A DNA stretch of 64,000 bases from Gallionella capsiferriformans ES-2 (GCF_000145255.1 NC_014394.1:1922001-1986000); one strand, 5' to 3'. Shown: positions 45,365-55,202, counted from the first letter of the stretch. Numbers and translations: made by a program. The notes: generated by a model from the letters alone, not told the origin.

Positions 45365-46507
45365 AGTCGGGTCATAGGAAAGCACGGTCCGGTAAGCCGG
45401 AGGAGACGTTGAGACATCGTAGTTGTACTGTGCATAATTATCACGATCAACCATACCGAGCTTAATCAACATGGTATGAGGACGCGATTCGATGCGCCCC
45501 TCCAGATAATTAACTGTTGCATTGATAGCGACCCGCGCCTGACTCACCCCCTTAACATCAGTGGCCGCATAAATTTCGCCACGACGAATATGACCTATCA
45601 TCTCGCGGGTCAGTCCGAAAGCAACAATTCTGATTTTTTCCTTTAGCCCGGCGTCATGAACCGGCAAAATAGCGGCAGGCGCACACGCCGTACAGCCTAA
45701 AATATAGTCCAGTTTTGAGCCGTGCGCAGCCAACAACTGCTCCGCCAACTGCGATTGGCCAACCAGATCGCTGTCGCCGTATCGGATATCGGCAATATTC
45801 ACTTTAATCGGTGATTTTTTTGCGGCAGCGCGCGCCCCCGCCACCTCACCCATCACCCATCCCGCATCGGCAGGCCCCGGCAGCAATGCAACATTGATTG
45901 CCTTTAAACCGCGCCGCTGCGCATCGCGAATGACCCAGCCCATGGTATCAACGCCCATGCCTTTAAGCGACGAGGTAATTTTGATGGTCAAATCGTCACT
46001 GGTACTGTCGTTCGCCAGTTGAAAAACAGGAATACCTCGGGATCGAGCCTTGGCAATACTAGGATTGTTGGCGGTCTGACTGATGGGTGAAATGACGATT
46101 GCATCGTATTTTTCTGCGATAACCTCGTCCATCTTGCGTAATTGCCCGATCAGATCGTCATAACCATCAGCAGGAAATATATCGATTGCAACGCCCAAAC
46201 GTTTAGCTTCGCTGATTAAACCGTAGGTACAATCGACCCAGTAAGGATCCTTAACATGCGGAAACAGAAAAGCGATGCGCCACGGACGACTTGCCGGCTC
46301 TGCCATCACATAAGTGCTGTCGACCACACGTCCGGTGGACAATGCATCATCGGCAGAACCACTTCTTTTCAGGGGAGGAAAAATCGAAAAAACCGGCACG
46401 GGTTCAAATTTTACGGTCGAGGACACCTGAGGCGTTTCCGCCGACGCCGCAACGCCACCGTGCAGACAGCATAACAGTAATGCACCATACATATATTTCT
46501 GGGACAT
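45320..46507 (-). CDS. TorT-like periplasmic substrate-binding protein with IS-altered C-terminus
   Basis: A 395-residue precursor with a signal peptide (cleavage likely after ASA, residue 23) and a two-lobed periplasmic binding protein of the sugar-binding type: WRIAFLFPHVKDPYWVDCTYG, KYDAIVISPISQTANNP, VALLPGPADAGWVMGE, YILGCTACAPAAI. The pattern is that of TorT, which binds TMAO and signals through sensor TorS. Here the partner is a membrane diguanylate cyclase. The last residues (HYCPVKNRIDSIVY) are encoded by the IS; before insertion the protein ended YDPTVKIAK. The change removes only the last five native residues, so the binding fold should be intact. AGGA lies 5 bases before the ATG. 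Confidence 0.88.
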   Translation of the reverse strand: MSQKYMYGALLLCCLHGGVAASAETPQVSSTVKFEPVPVFSIFPPLKRSGSADDALSTGRVVDSTYVMAEPASRPWRIAFLFPHVKDPYWVDCTYGLISEAKRLGVAIDIFPADGYDDLIGQLRKMDEVIAEKYDAIVISPISQTANNPSIAKARSRGIPVFQLANDSTSDDLTIKITSSLKGMGVDTMGWVIRDAQRRGLKAINVALLPGPADAGWVMGEVAGARAAAKKSPIKVNIADIRYGDSDLVGQSQLAEQLLAAHGSKLDYILGCTACAPAAILPVHDAGLKEKIRIVAFGLTREMIGHIRRGEIYAATDVKGVSQARVAINATVNYLEGRIESRPHTMLIKLGMVDRDNYAQYNYDVSTSPPAYRTVLSYDPTHYCPVKNRIDSIVY

Positions 46508-46586
46508 ATTTATCCTGCCAAGTGCGTAGTTGATCCCACAAACGGCTTAAATGCCTGCGGAGCTGCCAATGCAGTGTGCTGAACGA

Positions 46587-46615
46587 CTAACCTAAAATTA
46601 ACAACCGAAGGTTAG
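46587..46615. promoter_or_regulatory. Operator-like inverted repeat upstream of the TorT-like gene
   Basis: CTAACCT (46587-46593) and AGGTTAG (46609-46615), 15 bases apart, lie about 90 bases before the gene start on the minus strand. They could bind a dimeric regulator; no regulator is known. Confidence 0.35.
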
Positions 46616-46669
46616 AGACACGATAAATTTCGGGGATAGGGGCTCACTATAAATCAAATTCAGATAAAG

Positions 46670-46695
46670 GGGTATTAGCTCATGAGCTAATACCC
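46670..46695 (-). terminator. 26-bp perfect palindrome after clpB, probable terminator
   Basis: GGGTATTAGCTCA and its exact reverse complement form a perfect 26-bp palindrome 18 bases after the clpB stop. On the minus strand it is followed by CCTTTAT, a weak T-tract. A terminator is the simplest reading; a protein-binding site is possible. Confidence 0.6.
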
Positions 46696-46713
46696 GATCG
46701 TTCACGCGGCCCG

Positions 46714-49299
46714 TCAAGCCTTCTCGAATTTCATCACGCCGCCCCGGCAATCTACTTGTATCGTATCTTTTGCGGCAAAACGCCCTTCCAATATCAGTTT
46801 AGCCAGCGGATTTTCCAGTTGCGACTGAATGGCACGCTTCAACGGCCTTGCACCATACACCGGATCAAACCCGGCAGTCGCAATCTCAGCTAAAGCTGAC
46901 TCACTCACTGCCAGCTTCATCTCCATCGCCGCCAGACGTTTTTCCAGATACTGCAACTGGATGCCCGCGATGGACTTGATATTCTTCTCATCCAGCGCAT
47001 GAAACACCACCACCTCATCGATGCGGTTAATAAACTCCGGCCTGAAATAGGTTTTGACTTCACCCATCACCGCAAGCTTGATCACCTGATAATCATCACC
47101 CGACATCTGCTGGATCATCTGACTACCTAAATTGGAGGTCATCACAATCACGGTATTTTTAAAGTCCACCGTGCGCCCCTGCCCGTCGGTCATGCGCCCG
47201 TCGTCCAGCGCCTGCAGCAAGACATTAAACACGTCAGGGTGCGCCTTTTCGACTTCATCGAGCAGAATCACCGAATAGGGCTTGCGGCGCACGGCCTCGG
47301 TCAAGCCACCGCCTTCTTCATAGCCGACATAACCTGGCGGCGCACCGATCAGACGCGCGACCGAATGTTTCTCCATATATTCGGACATATCGATGCGGAT
47401 CAGATGATCTTCAGAGTCAAACATGAAACCTGCCAGTGCCTTGCACAGTTCGGTCTTGCCGACACCGGTAGGACCTAAAAACAGGAACGAACCATAGGGG
47501 CGATTAGGATCGGACAAACCAGAGCGCGAACGGCGGATCGCATCCGACACCAGCCGCACCGCCTCATCCTGCCCCACGACACGCTCATGCAACTTGTCTT
47601 CCATTTTGAGCAGCTTGTCGCGCTCACCCGTCATCATCTTGGAGACAGGAATGCCGGTCGCGCGACTCACCACTTCGGCAATTTCTTCAGCTCCCACCTG
47701 AGTGCGCAACAGTTTATTCTTTGATACGCCCCCTTCAGCTTCGCGCTGCGCCGCTTCTTTGAGCTTTGCTTCCATCATAGGCAACTGGCCATATTGCAAT
47801 TCGGCCACTTTTTCCAGTTTCCCTTCCCTTTGCAGACGGACGATTTCGGCGCGCACCCTGTCAATTTCTTCCTTCAACTGCGCCGTGCCTTGTGCTGCGC
47901 CCTTTTCAGCCTTCCAGATTTCTTCCAGATCGGCATATTCACGGCTCAATTTGGCGATTTCCTCTTCGATCAGCGCATGGCGCTTTTTAGATGCCTCGTC
48001 CTTTTCTTTCTTAACCGCTTCGCGTTCGATCTTGAGCTGAATCAAACGGCGCTCCAGCTTGTCCATCACTTCAGGCTTGGAGTCGATCTCCATACGCACG
48101 CGCGCGGCCGCCTCGTCGATCAGATCGATCGCCTTGTCCGGCAAGAAGCGGTCGGTGATATAGCGGTTGGAGAGTTCCGCGGCAGCGATGATGGCAGGAT
48201 CCGTGATATCCACGCCGTGATGCAGCTCGTAACGCTCGCGCAGCCCGCGCAAAATCGCGATAGTCGATTCAACCGATGGCTCGTCTACCAGCACCTTTTG
48301 GAAACGACGTTCTAAAGCGGCATCCTTCTCAATATACTTGCGATACTCATCGAGCGTTGTCGCACCCACACAGTGCAGCTCGCCGCGCGCCAGTGCAGGT
48401 TTCAACATATTGCCCGCATCCATCGCACCTTCCGCTTTACCCGCGCCGACCATGGTGTGTAATTCATCGATAAAGACGATCGTTTTCCCTTCATCCATCG
48501 CCAGCTCTTTGAGCACGTTTTTCAGACGCTCCTCAAATTCACCGCGATACTTAGCGCCTGCCAGCAGTGCTGCCATATCCAGACTTAGCACCTTTTTGTT
48601 CTTTAAGGATTCGGGCACTTCACCGTTGACAATGCGCTGCGCGAGTCCCTCGACAATGGCGGTCTTGCCCACACCCGGCTCCCCTATCAGCACCGGATTG
48701 TTTTTGGTGCGGCGCTGCAACACCTGTATCGCGCGACGAATCTCGTCATCCCGCCCGATCACAGGATCCAATTTTCCCTGTCTTGCGCGCTCAGTCAGAT
48801 CGACCGTATATTTTTTAAGCGACTCGCGCTGCCCTTCAGCCTCTTGAGAGCCGACCGACTCGCCCCCGCGTACCGCAGCAATCGCCTGCTCCAGCGGTGC
48901 ACGCGCAACCCCGTGGGTTTTTAGCAAGCGCCCTGTCTCACCCTTATCGCCCGTTGCGGCCAGTAAAAACATTTCACTGGCAATGAACTGGTCGCCGCGC
49001 TTCTGCGCTTCCTTGTCGGTCAAGTTAAACAGATTAGACAAATCGCGCCCCACTTGAACTTCGCCGCCGTGTCCTTCCACTTTAGGCAAACGTGACACCG
49101 CATCGGTCAATGCGACTTTCAAGGCGTTGACATTGCCCCCTGCACGAGCCAGCAGCGATCCGGCACCACTGTCGGCATCGTTCAACATCGCCAGCAACAA
49201 ATGCTGCGGCTCGATAAACTGAGAATCTGAACCGACTGCCAGACTCTGTGCATCGGTCAGTGCTTGCTGCAACTTGGTAGTAAATTTGTCGAAACGCAT
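46714..49299 (-). CDS. clpB: ATP-dependent disaggregase ClpB
   Basis: The start at 49299 ([18 protein letters not shown]) has AAGGAGAG upstream and gives 861 residues, the usual ClpB size; the frame open to 49362 crosses the promoter. It has the N domain, NBD1 with Walker [10 protein letters not shown], the coiled-coil M domain (about 410-525), and NBD2 with GPTGVGKTE and the pore loop GYVGYEEGG. With DnaK it pulls proteins out of aggregates after heat shock. A sigma-32-type promoter precedes it. Confidence 0.97.
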   Translation of the reverse strand: MRFDKFTTKLQQALTDAQSLAVGSDSQFIEPQHLLLAMLNDADSGAGSLLARAGGNVNALKVALTDAVSRLPKVEGHGGEVQVGRDLSNLFNLTDKEAQKRGDQFIASEMFLLAATGDKGETGRLLKTHGVARAPLEQAIAAVRGGESVGSQEAEGQRESLKKYTVDLTERARQGKLDPVIGRDDEIRRAIQVLQRRTKNNPVLIGEPGVGKTAIVEGLAQRIVNGEVPESLKNKKVLSLDMAALLAGAKYRGEFEERLKNVLKELAMDEGKTIVFIDELHTMVGAGKAEGAMDAGNMLKPALARGELHCVGATTLDEYRKYIEKDAALERRFQKVLVDEPSVESTIAILRGLRERYELHHGVDITDPAIIAAAELSNRYITDRFLPDKAIDLIDEAAARVRMEIDSKPEVMDKLERRLIQLKIEREAVKKEKDEASKKRHALIEEEIAKLSREYADLEEIWKAEKGAAQGTAQLKEEIDRVRAEIVRLQREGKLEKVAELQYGQLPMMEAKLKEAAQREAEGGVSKNKLLRTQVGAEEIAEVVSRATGIPVSKMMTGERDKLLKMEDKLHERVVGQDEAVRLVSDAIRRSRSGLSDPNRPYGSFLFLGPTGVGKTELCKALAGFMFDSEDHLIRIDMSEYMEKHSVARLIGAPPGYVGYEEGGGLTEAVRRKPYSVILLDEVEKAHPDVFNVLLQALDDGRMTDGQGRTVDFKNTVIVMTSNLGSQMIQQMSGDDYQVIKLAVMGEVKTYFRPEFINRIDEVVVFHALDEKNIKSIAGIQLQYLEKRLAAMEMKLAVSESALAEIATAGFDPVYGARPLKRAIQSQLENPLAKLILEGRFAAKDTIQVDCRGGVMKFEKA

Positions 49300-49334
49300 A
49301 ATGCTCTCCTTGATAAACAATTCAGTTAATGCGC

Positions 49335-49363
49335 AGGTGGGGGGAGAGAGTAACAATTTCAAG
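49335..49363 (-). promoter_or_regulatory. Sigma-32 (RpoH) heat-shock promoter of clpB
   Basis: On the minus strand, CTTGAAA (49357-49363) is followed after 14 bases by CCCCACCT (49335-49342), close to the sigma-32 consensus CTTGAAA...CCCCATNT. It lies about 35 bases upstream of the clpB ATG. Confidence 0.8.
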
Positions 49364-49425
49364 TCTGCACGATGAACGCTTATACTACGCTACCTTATCG
49401 GACAATACTGTTACTTGCCGCACCT

Positions 49426-50259
49426 ATGAACAATCTAACCTCTCACATTCAGAACAATGTCAAAAACTCGCTCGATGAGGACATCGGCGACGGCGATTTA
49501 ACGGCACAACTCTTGCCTGCAACGGCCCGCGCTCGTGCTCAGGTCATCACACGCCAGAGCGGCATCCTGTGCGGCAGCGCATGGTTTAACGAATGCTTTC
49601 TGGCGCTCGACCCGGCCTGTGTCATCACATGGTACGCAAAAGATGGCAATGCACTCCGTCCCGGGCAAACCCTGTGTGAAATTGAAGGGTACGCGCGCGC
49701 GCTGCTCACAGGAGAGCGCAGCGCACTAAACCTGTTGCAGACGCTGTCCGCGACCGCCACGCACACCCGCCGCTATGTCGATGCGGTGGCCGGCATTAAT
49801 GTCAAAATTATGGATACGCGAAAAACCTTGCCCGGACTGCGCCATGCACAAAAATACGCAGTGACGGTCGGCGGCGGACACAATCAGCGTGCCGGGCTTT
49901 TTGACGGCATCCTGATCAAGGAAAACCATATCGCAGCAGCAGGCAGCATCAAGGCTGTTTTGGATGCGGCTTTCAAACTCGCTAAGTCTGACGTATCAGT
50001 ACAAATCGAAGTGGAAAACATGATGCAACTTGATGAAGCACTGAATGCCGGCGCAAAATTGATCCTGCTCGACAACTTTGATCTCGACGCATTACGTTTT
50101 GCCGTAGAACACACCCGTGGGCGCGCTGAACTGGAAGCCTCCGGCGGCATCACCTTATCGGGTTTGCGCGAAATCGCCGAAACCGGCGTGGACCGCATTT
50201 CGATCGGCACACTGACCAAAGATATCGAAGCGCTGGATTTATCGATGCGAATTATGTAG
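49426..50259 (+). CDS. nadC: Nicotinate-nucleotide pyrophosphorylase (carboxylating)
   Basis: A 277-residue enzyme from the ATG at 49426 (MNNLTSHIQNNVKNSLDEDIG); the frame is open to 49372, but the extra 18 residues overlap the clpB promoter. Motifs are DIGDGDLT, GERSALNLLQTLSATAT, KIMDTRKTLPGLRHAQKYAV, GGGHNQRAGLFDGILIKENHI and EASGGITL. It converts quinolinate and PRPP to nicotinate mononucleotide in NAD synthesis. TATACT at 49381-49386 may be its -10 box. Confidence 0.94.
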   Translation: MNNLTSHIQNNVKNSLDEDIGDGDLTAQLLPATARARAQVITRQSGILCGSAWFNECFLALDPACVITWYAKDGNALRPGQTLCEIEGYARALLTGERSALNLLQTLSATATHTRRYVDAVAGINVKIMDTRKTLPGLRHAQKYAVTVGGGHNQRAGLFDGILIKENHIAAAGSIKAVLDAAFKLAKSDVSVQIEVENMMQLDEALNAGAKLILLDNFDLDALRFAVEHTRGRAELEASGGITLSGLREIAETGVDRISIGTLTKDIEALDLSMRIM

Positions 50260-50302
50260 CAAGTGGGAAGTGGGAAGTGGCAAAATATTTTAGGAAAAAA
50301 TC

Positions 50303-50737
50303 ATGACTGAATCTTTGCACATCGTCTGCCCGCATTGCGACGGCATAAACCGGGTACCTGGCGACAAATTAACGGAAAACCCGGTCTGCGGAAAATGCAA
50401 GGCATCGCTGTTCAACGCGCATCCGGTCGAACTCAATGCAGGAAATTTCAACCGCCATATCGGGCGCAGCGATATTCCTGTGCTGATCGATTTCTGGGCG
50501 CCCTGGTGCGGACCTTGCAAGATGATGGCGCCGGCTTTTGTAAAAGCGGCAGCGTTACTCGAACCCCGGATGCGGCTTGCAAAACTGGACACCGAGCAGG
50601 CGCAGGAACTGGCTGCTCAATACAACATCCGCAGCATCCCCACCCTGGCGCTGTTCAAAAATGGCCGCGAAATAGCTCGCCAGGCAGGCGCAATGGATGT
50701 AAACGGGATCGTCCAGTGGGCCCGCGCAAAACTTTAA
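50303..50737 (+). CDS. trxC: Thioredoxin 2 (TrxC) with N-terminal zinc finger
   Basis: A 144-residue protein. An N-terminal zinc ribbon with Cys9, Cys12, Cys29 and Cys32 (CPHC, CGKC) precedes a thioredoxin domain with WCGPC (Cys69, Cys72) and the cis-Pro region IRSIPTLALF. This arrangement defines thioredoxin 2. It reduces cytoplasmic disulfides, often under oxidative stress. AGGAAAAA precedes the start. It ends well before a structured non-coding stretch. Confidence 0.95.
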   Translation: MTESLHIVCPHCDGINRVPGDKLTENPVCGKCKASLFNAHPVELNAGNFNRHIGRSDIPVLIDFWAPWCGPCKMMAPAFVKAAALLEPRMRLAKLDTEQAQELAAQYNIRSIPTLALFKNGREIARQAGAMDVNGIVQWARAKL

Positions 50738-50868
50738 AGTCCAGCCGACTCATAGATGAGCTAAAAGAATACAAAACAGGAGTTATCCTACAAAAAATAA
50801 CGGCATTGGCCGACATTTTATTTTTTGCCGATATGGCATCATCCTCACAGTGGGTTTTAAGAGAGGGA

Positions 50869-50992
50869 CGGATTTCCATCCGCACTTTTCACCGTATTTT
50901 GCAAAATCTGCGGTGAAACTTCACTTGAAATTCACAGAGGTATGCAATTTATCTCTCCTCCTTGGGGCAATCTTCGGGTTGCCCATTTTTTC
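50869..50992 (+). ncRNA. Candidate structured RNA or 3' UTR downstream of trxC
   Basis: Three hairpins in a row: CGGAT-TTCC-ATCCG (50869-50882); TTTCACCG / CGGTGAAA (50887-50894 with 50911-50918) enclosing the perfect inner palindrome ATTTTGCAAAAT; and a strong terminator. Between the second and third lies an unpaired TCTCTCCTCC, complementary to ribosome-binding sites. The 5' end is not known: the RNA could be a separate small RNA or a processed 3' end of the trxC message. No clear promoter was found. Confidence 0.35.
50964..50992 (+). terminator. Rho-independent terminator downstream of trxC
   Basis: GGGCAA / TTGCCC (50965-50970 with 50979-50984), an 8-base loop and a run of six T (ATTTTTT). 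It acts on the plus strand only. Confidence 0.85.
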
Positions 50993-51024
50993 ATAGTCGC
51001 CCCGCAATAGCTAACCCGGTAATA

Positions 51025-54000
51025 TCAAACGGCGGATCCCTTTTCCGCCTCACGCTGAGCAGGTTTAAAGCGACGTGATAGCCACTGCACGACATCGTCC
51101 ACATAGGTAAACACGACCGGCACGACCAGCAGACTCAGGAAGGTTGACGTAATCAGCCCGCCGATCACGACGATTGCCATCGGCTCTCTGAAGCTACCAT
51201 CCCCCATGCCGAGATTGAGCGCGACCGGCAGCATGCCCGCCCCCATTGCCATCGTCGTCATCACAATCGGACGCGCGCGTTTGCGACAGGCGTCGAGCAG
51301 CGCATCTCCCCGGTTCATGCCCCGTTCGCGGCGCGAAATGATTGCATATTCAACCAAAAGTATGGAGTTTTTGGTCGCGATCCCCATCAACATGATCAAA
51401 CCGATCATCGAGGGCATCGACAGCGCAGTGCGCGAGAGAAATAACGCTAAGAACGCACCGGGTATTGACAGCACGAGCGCGGCCAATATCGTGGTCGGCT
51501 GCATAAAGTCCTTGAACAGAAGCACCAGCACGATATAGATACACAAAACACCGGTCGCCATCGCCAGACCAAAGCTTGCAAACAGTTCCTTCATCGCCTC
51601 GGCGTCCCCTATCGGTGCCAGCTCGATCCCGGCGGGCAACGTCAGGATTGACGGCAACGCCAGCGCGGCCGATTGCACCTTGCCCAAGGGTTGCCCCGCC
51701 AGTTCAATTTCGAAGGTCACATTGCGCTGCCGGTCATAACGGTCAATTTGCGCCGGCCCCGCATTCATCTCGATGCTGGCGATATTACCCAGCATCACAG
51801 GCCCCTTGGCGCCCGGCACGACCAGACGTGAGAGCAGCGCGATATTCTGTCTTGCCTCATCCTGCAACTTCACGACGATCGCCAACTGCCGGTCGGGCAG
51901 ATTGAGTTTAGCCAGCGCCTGATCGTAATCGCCATTGGTTGCCACCCGCAGGGTTTCGGCAATGGCGCTGGATGTCACCCCCAGATCCGCCGCTTTCGCA
52001 TAATCCGGACGCACCACGATCTCGGGGCGCAACAATCCGGCATTGGATACCACATTGCCCACGCCCGGTATCGTGCGCAACTCCTGCCCCACCTTGATCG
52101 AGTACTCATTGAGCAACTCGCCGTTTTCAGAGGACAGCACCAGTTGGTATTTATCGGCCGATGAGCCCATCCCCACCTTGACACGCACCCCGGGCAAGAC
52201 CGACAGTGCATCGCGCAGTTCGGCCTCGATCTTCTGCTTGGCAGGACGCTGATCCATGGGTTTCAATTGAACCGACAAAGTCGCACGACGCACTTCGGAA
52301 ACCCCGCCCGGCTCGAACGGATTACCCGCCGCAGAGCCGCCGCCGATCGCCGCATACACGAGTGTCACGTTGGCATTTTTAATCAGAATTTGACGCGCCT
52401 GCTCGGTCATCGCGAGCGAACTGTCAAAATTGCTGCCCGGGGCCAGCGTCAAAGACACCTGAGTTTGTGACTGGTTGTCTTTGGGCTGAAACGCCTTTTC
52501 AAGCGTACCGGCAAGGCCTAATGACCCCGCAAAAAAAATCGCCGTAACCAATAGCGTTGTTTTGCGGTGGGCAAGACACCAGCTGGCCCATGTCAGATAC
52601 ATGCCCATCCACGCGGGTTCGGCATGGGGCAACCGCGGGCGCAACAAATAGGCCGACATCATCGGCGTGAGCATGCGCGCCACCAGTAAGGAAAACAGCA
52701 CGGCAATCGCGGAGGTCCAGCCGAACTGCACGAAGAAGCGTCCCGGAATGCCGCTCATAAAGGCGGTTGGCAAAAACACCGCGACCAGCGTGAAAGTGGT
52801 CGCAATCACCGCCATACCGATCTCATCGGCTGCCTCCATTGCAGCCTCATAGGGTGTTTTTCCCATTTCCAGATGGCGCATAATGTTTTCGATTTCGACA
52901 ATCGCATCGTCCACCAGCACCCCCACCACCAGCGACAGCGACAACAAGGTAATCACGTTGATGGAAAAGCCGAACAGATACATCACGGCAAAGGTCGGAA
53001 TGACGGCCAGCGGCAAAGCCGTTGCGGCGACGACCGTTGCACGGGTATTGCGCAAAAAGAAGATCACGACGATCACCGCCAGCAACGCTCCCTCGAAGAT
53101 CATCTCCATCGAGCCCCGGTAGGCATCTGAAATCCGCTCGACGGTATCGAATACCTTTTCAGTATGCACATCGGGTCGTGAGGCTTGCAGTTTGTTGAGC
53201 GCTGCGGTCACACCATCGAACACCTCGACATCGCTAGAGCCCAACGATCTCATGATCTCAAAACCCACCACAGATTTTCCGTTAAGCATCGCCGCCTGAC
53301 GGCGCTCCGCGATGGTGTCACGAACGGTTGCCACTTCGCCCAGTCTGATGCTGCGACCGTCTTTAAGGCTCAGCGTCATCTGTTCGAGCTGCTCGGCTGT
53401 CTGCACGGTTGCGACGGTACGCACGGCCTGCTCCATGCCGCCAATATCCATACGCCCGCCGGGTGCTTCCTGCTCGATCAGTTTCAGCCTTGCGGACACA
53501 TCCGCCGCCGACAGGTTGAGTGCAAGCAGTTTGGCCGGATCAAGCTCTACACGCACCAGCCGCGTCACGCCGCCCACCCGACTGACCGCACCAACGCCCT
53601 TCACGCCCAGCATCAGCCGCGTCATGTTGTTGTCGACGAACCAGGACAATTCTTCCTCGCTCATGTTCGGCACGGTGACCGCATAAGTCAGTATGGGTTT
53701 ACCTGAAATCTCGACCTTGCTGATGACAGGCTCGTTGATTTCGCGCGGCAGATCGCTGCGCACCCGCGTGACGGCTGAACGCACATCTTCCAAGGCCGCA
53801 TGAGAGTCGCGCTCCAGCCTGAATTCGGCCGACACGATCGCTACGCCCTCTTTAACCTGGGTGTACAGGTGTTTTAAACCTTGCGCGCCCACTAGTGCAT
53901 TTTCGATCTTGCGCGCAACCTCCGCCTCCATCTGGTCGGGCGATGCGCCGGGCAAAGTGGTGGTCACCGTGATCATCGGCAAATCGATGTCGGGAAACAG

Positions 54001-54105
54001 CTGGACCTTCATGGCCGAAAAGCCCATGAAGCCCGCCAGCGTCAACAGTACAAACGCGAGTATCGCGGGTATCGGATTTTTGATCGACCAGGCTGAAACG
54101 TTCAT
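51025..54105 (-). CDS. RND efflux transporter permease (AcrB-like, HAE1 class)
   Basis: A 1026-residue inner-membrane pump. It has the standard first helix after MNVSAWSIKNPIPAILAFVLL, two large periplasmic loops, and the proton-relay pair in helix 4 (VGVLVDDAIVEIENIM). The second half repeats the fold (TSIPGAFLAL-type segment, GLIMLMGIATKNSILLVEYA). It would export hydrophobic compounds with the adaptor encoded just upstream (4-base overlap) and an outer-membrane channel located elsewhere. The exact substrate class, drug or other, is not visible; metal-type (HME) motifs are absent. Confidence 0.92.
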   Translation of the reverse strand: MNVSAWSIKNPIPAILAFVLLTLAGFMGFSAMKVQLFPDIDLPMITVTTTLPGASPDQMEAEVARKIENALVGAQGLKHLYTQVKEGVAIVSAEFRLERDSHAALEDVRSAVTRVRSDLPREINEPVISKVEISGKPILTYAVTVPNMSEEELSWFVDNNMTRLMLGVKGVGAVSRVGGVTRLVRVELDPAKLLALNLSAADVSARLKLIEQEAPGGRMDIGGMEQAVRTVATVQTAEQLEQMTLSLKDGRSIRLGEVATVRDTIAERRQAAMLNGKSVVGFEIMRSLGSSDVEVFDGVTAALNKLQASRPDVHTEKVFDTVERISDAYRGSMEMIFEGALLAVIVVIFFLRNTRATVVAATALPLAVIPTFAVMYLFGFSINVITLLSLSLVVGVLVDDAIVEIENIMRHLEMGKTPYEAAMEAADEIGMAVIATTFTLVAVFLPTAFMSGIPGRFFVQFGWTSAIAVLFSLLVARMLTPMMSAYLLRPRLPHAEPAWMGMYLTWASWCLAHRKTTLLVTAIFFAGSLGLAGTLEKAFQPKDNQSQTQVSLTLAPGSNFDSSLAMTEQARQILIKNANVTLVYAAIGGGSAAGNPFEPGGVSEVRRATLSVQLKPMDQRPAKQKIEAELRDALSVLPGVRVKVGMGSSADKYQLVLSSENGELLNEYSIKVGQELRTIPGVGNVVSNAGLLRPEIVVRPDYAKAADLGVTSSAIAETLRVATNGDYDQALAKLNLPDRQLAIVVKLQDEARQNIALLSRLVVPGAKGPVMLGNIASIEMNAGPAQIDRYDRQRNVTFEIELAGQPLGKVQSAALALPSILTLPAGIELAPIGDAEAMKELFASFGLAMATGVLCIYIVLVLLFKDFMQPTTILAALVLSIPGAFLALFLSRTALSMPSMIGLIMLMGIATKNSILLVEYAIISRRERGMNRGDALLDACRKRARPIVMTTMAMGAGMLPVALNLGMGDGSFREPMAIVVIGGLITSTFLSLLVVPVVFTYVDDVVQWLSRRFKPAQREAEKGSAV

Positions 54106-55202
54106 TGAGCGCGTCCTGCTACACGCACCAGATCACCCTCGACCAGAAATGCCCCACCCGATTCGACCACCTGCACCTCAGGCGAGAGTCCGCTGACAAT
54201 CTCAATCAGATTGCCCTGACGTCGCCCGGTGATAATTTTTTTCGCCGCAACATGGGAATCGGCCCCAAGCACGAACACAAACGCTGAATTGTCACGCAAC
54301 AGTACGGCCGACTGAGGCAATACCGTTGCCGTGTTTTCACCTGCGAGAAATACTCCCTTGGCAAACATACCTGCAACCAGTTCCGAATCAGCCGGCAGAT
54401 TGACCAGCACCTGCCCGTAGCGCGTCTGCTGATTGATCGCAGGCGATACCGCGCGCACCACCCCCTGCACCGGCTTACCCTGCGCCGTAGTCAATTCGAC
54501 TTTCATGCCTTTTTTGATCAGCCCCAGCTCGTCTGCCGTCACATCGGCGTGCCATTCCAGCCTGCCCTGACGGATCAGTCTGAACAGTTCCGCAGCAGGC
54601 TGCGTGATCGCGCCCACCGTGGCGTTGCGCGCTGAAATCACCCCCGCATCTGGCGCGGTGATATTTTGCTGCGCCAGTCGTTGTGCGCTGACCTTCAGAC
54701 GGGCGCGTTGCGCGTCCAGTTTGGCGCGCGCCGTATTTTCCAGCGTCACAGCCTGTCCCGCCTGCTGCGCGCTGACAAAACCCGATTCAAACAGTTTGCG
54801 TATGCGCGCGGCATTGGCCGATGCATCAGCCAGCACGGCCTCGCTCTCCCGCAAGGCTGCCTGAGACTCAGCCTCATTTGCCTGCAAAGTATCGTTTGCA
54901 AGCGTAGCCAGCACCTGTCCGCGCACAACCTCGTCGCCCACGCTCACCCGCACGTCTGCGATGCGCACGCCGGTAATTTCCGATCCGATGATCGCCTCCT
55001 GCCACGCCACGATGCTGCCGTTCGCCTGCAGCGTTTGCTGCCACTGTGCCGATTTCAACGTGGTCGTGACCACTGTCAGTGCGGGTTTAGCAGACTGGGG
55101 GATGCCTTTTTCAGCCGGCGCACGATGCAACACCAGCACGCCTGCCACCAAGACCACGCCTAGCATCGCCCAGCGGACTTTATTCGATTTCAATGCACTC
55201 AA
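54102..55202 (-). CDS. RND efflux periplasmic adaptor (membrane-fusion protein)
   Basis: A 366-residue HlyD-like protein with an N-terminal anchor (about 10-28), the lipoyl half-motifs (VSVGDEVVRGQVLATLAND and NITAPDAGVISARNATVGAI), a short coiled-coil hairpin and beta-barrel domains. It connects the pump of the next gene with an outer-membrane channel. It overlaps the permease by 4 bases and is the first gene of the pair. Confidence 0.92.
   Translation of the reverse strand: MSALKSNKVRWAMLGVVLVAGVLVLHRAPAEKGIPQSAKPALTVVTTTLKSAQWQQTLQANGSIVAWQEAIIGSEITGVRIADVRVSVGDEVVRGQVLATLANDTLQANEAESQAALRESEAVLADASANAARIRKLFESGFVSAQQAGQAVTLENTARAKLDAQRARLKVSAQRLAQQNITAPDAGVISARNATVGAITQPAAELFRLIRQGRLEWHADVTADELGLIKKGMKVELTTAQGKPVQGVVRAVSPAINQQTRYGQVLVNLPADSELVAGMFAKGVFLAGENTATVLPQSAVLLRDNSAFVFVLGADSHVAAKKIITGRRQGNLIEIVSGLSPEVQVVESGGAFLVEGDLVRVAGRAQ

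Noticed and set aside
50261..50281. Triple AAGTGGG repeat between nadC and trxC
   Set aside because: Only three short units; too small to call a functional repeat.
50655..50885. 76-codon minus-strand ORF behind trxC
   Set aside because: It overlaps the 3' end of trxC and the hairpin region and shows no family pattern.
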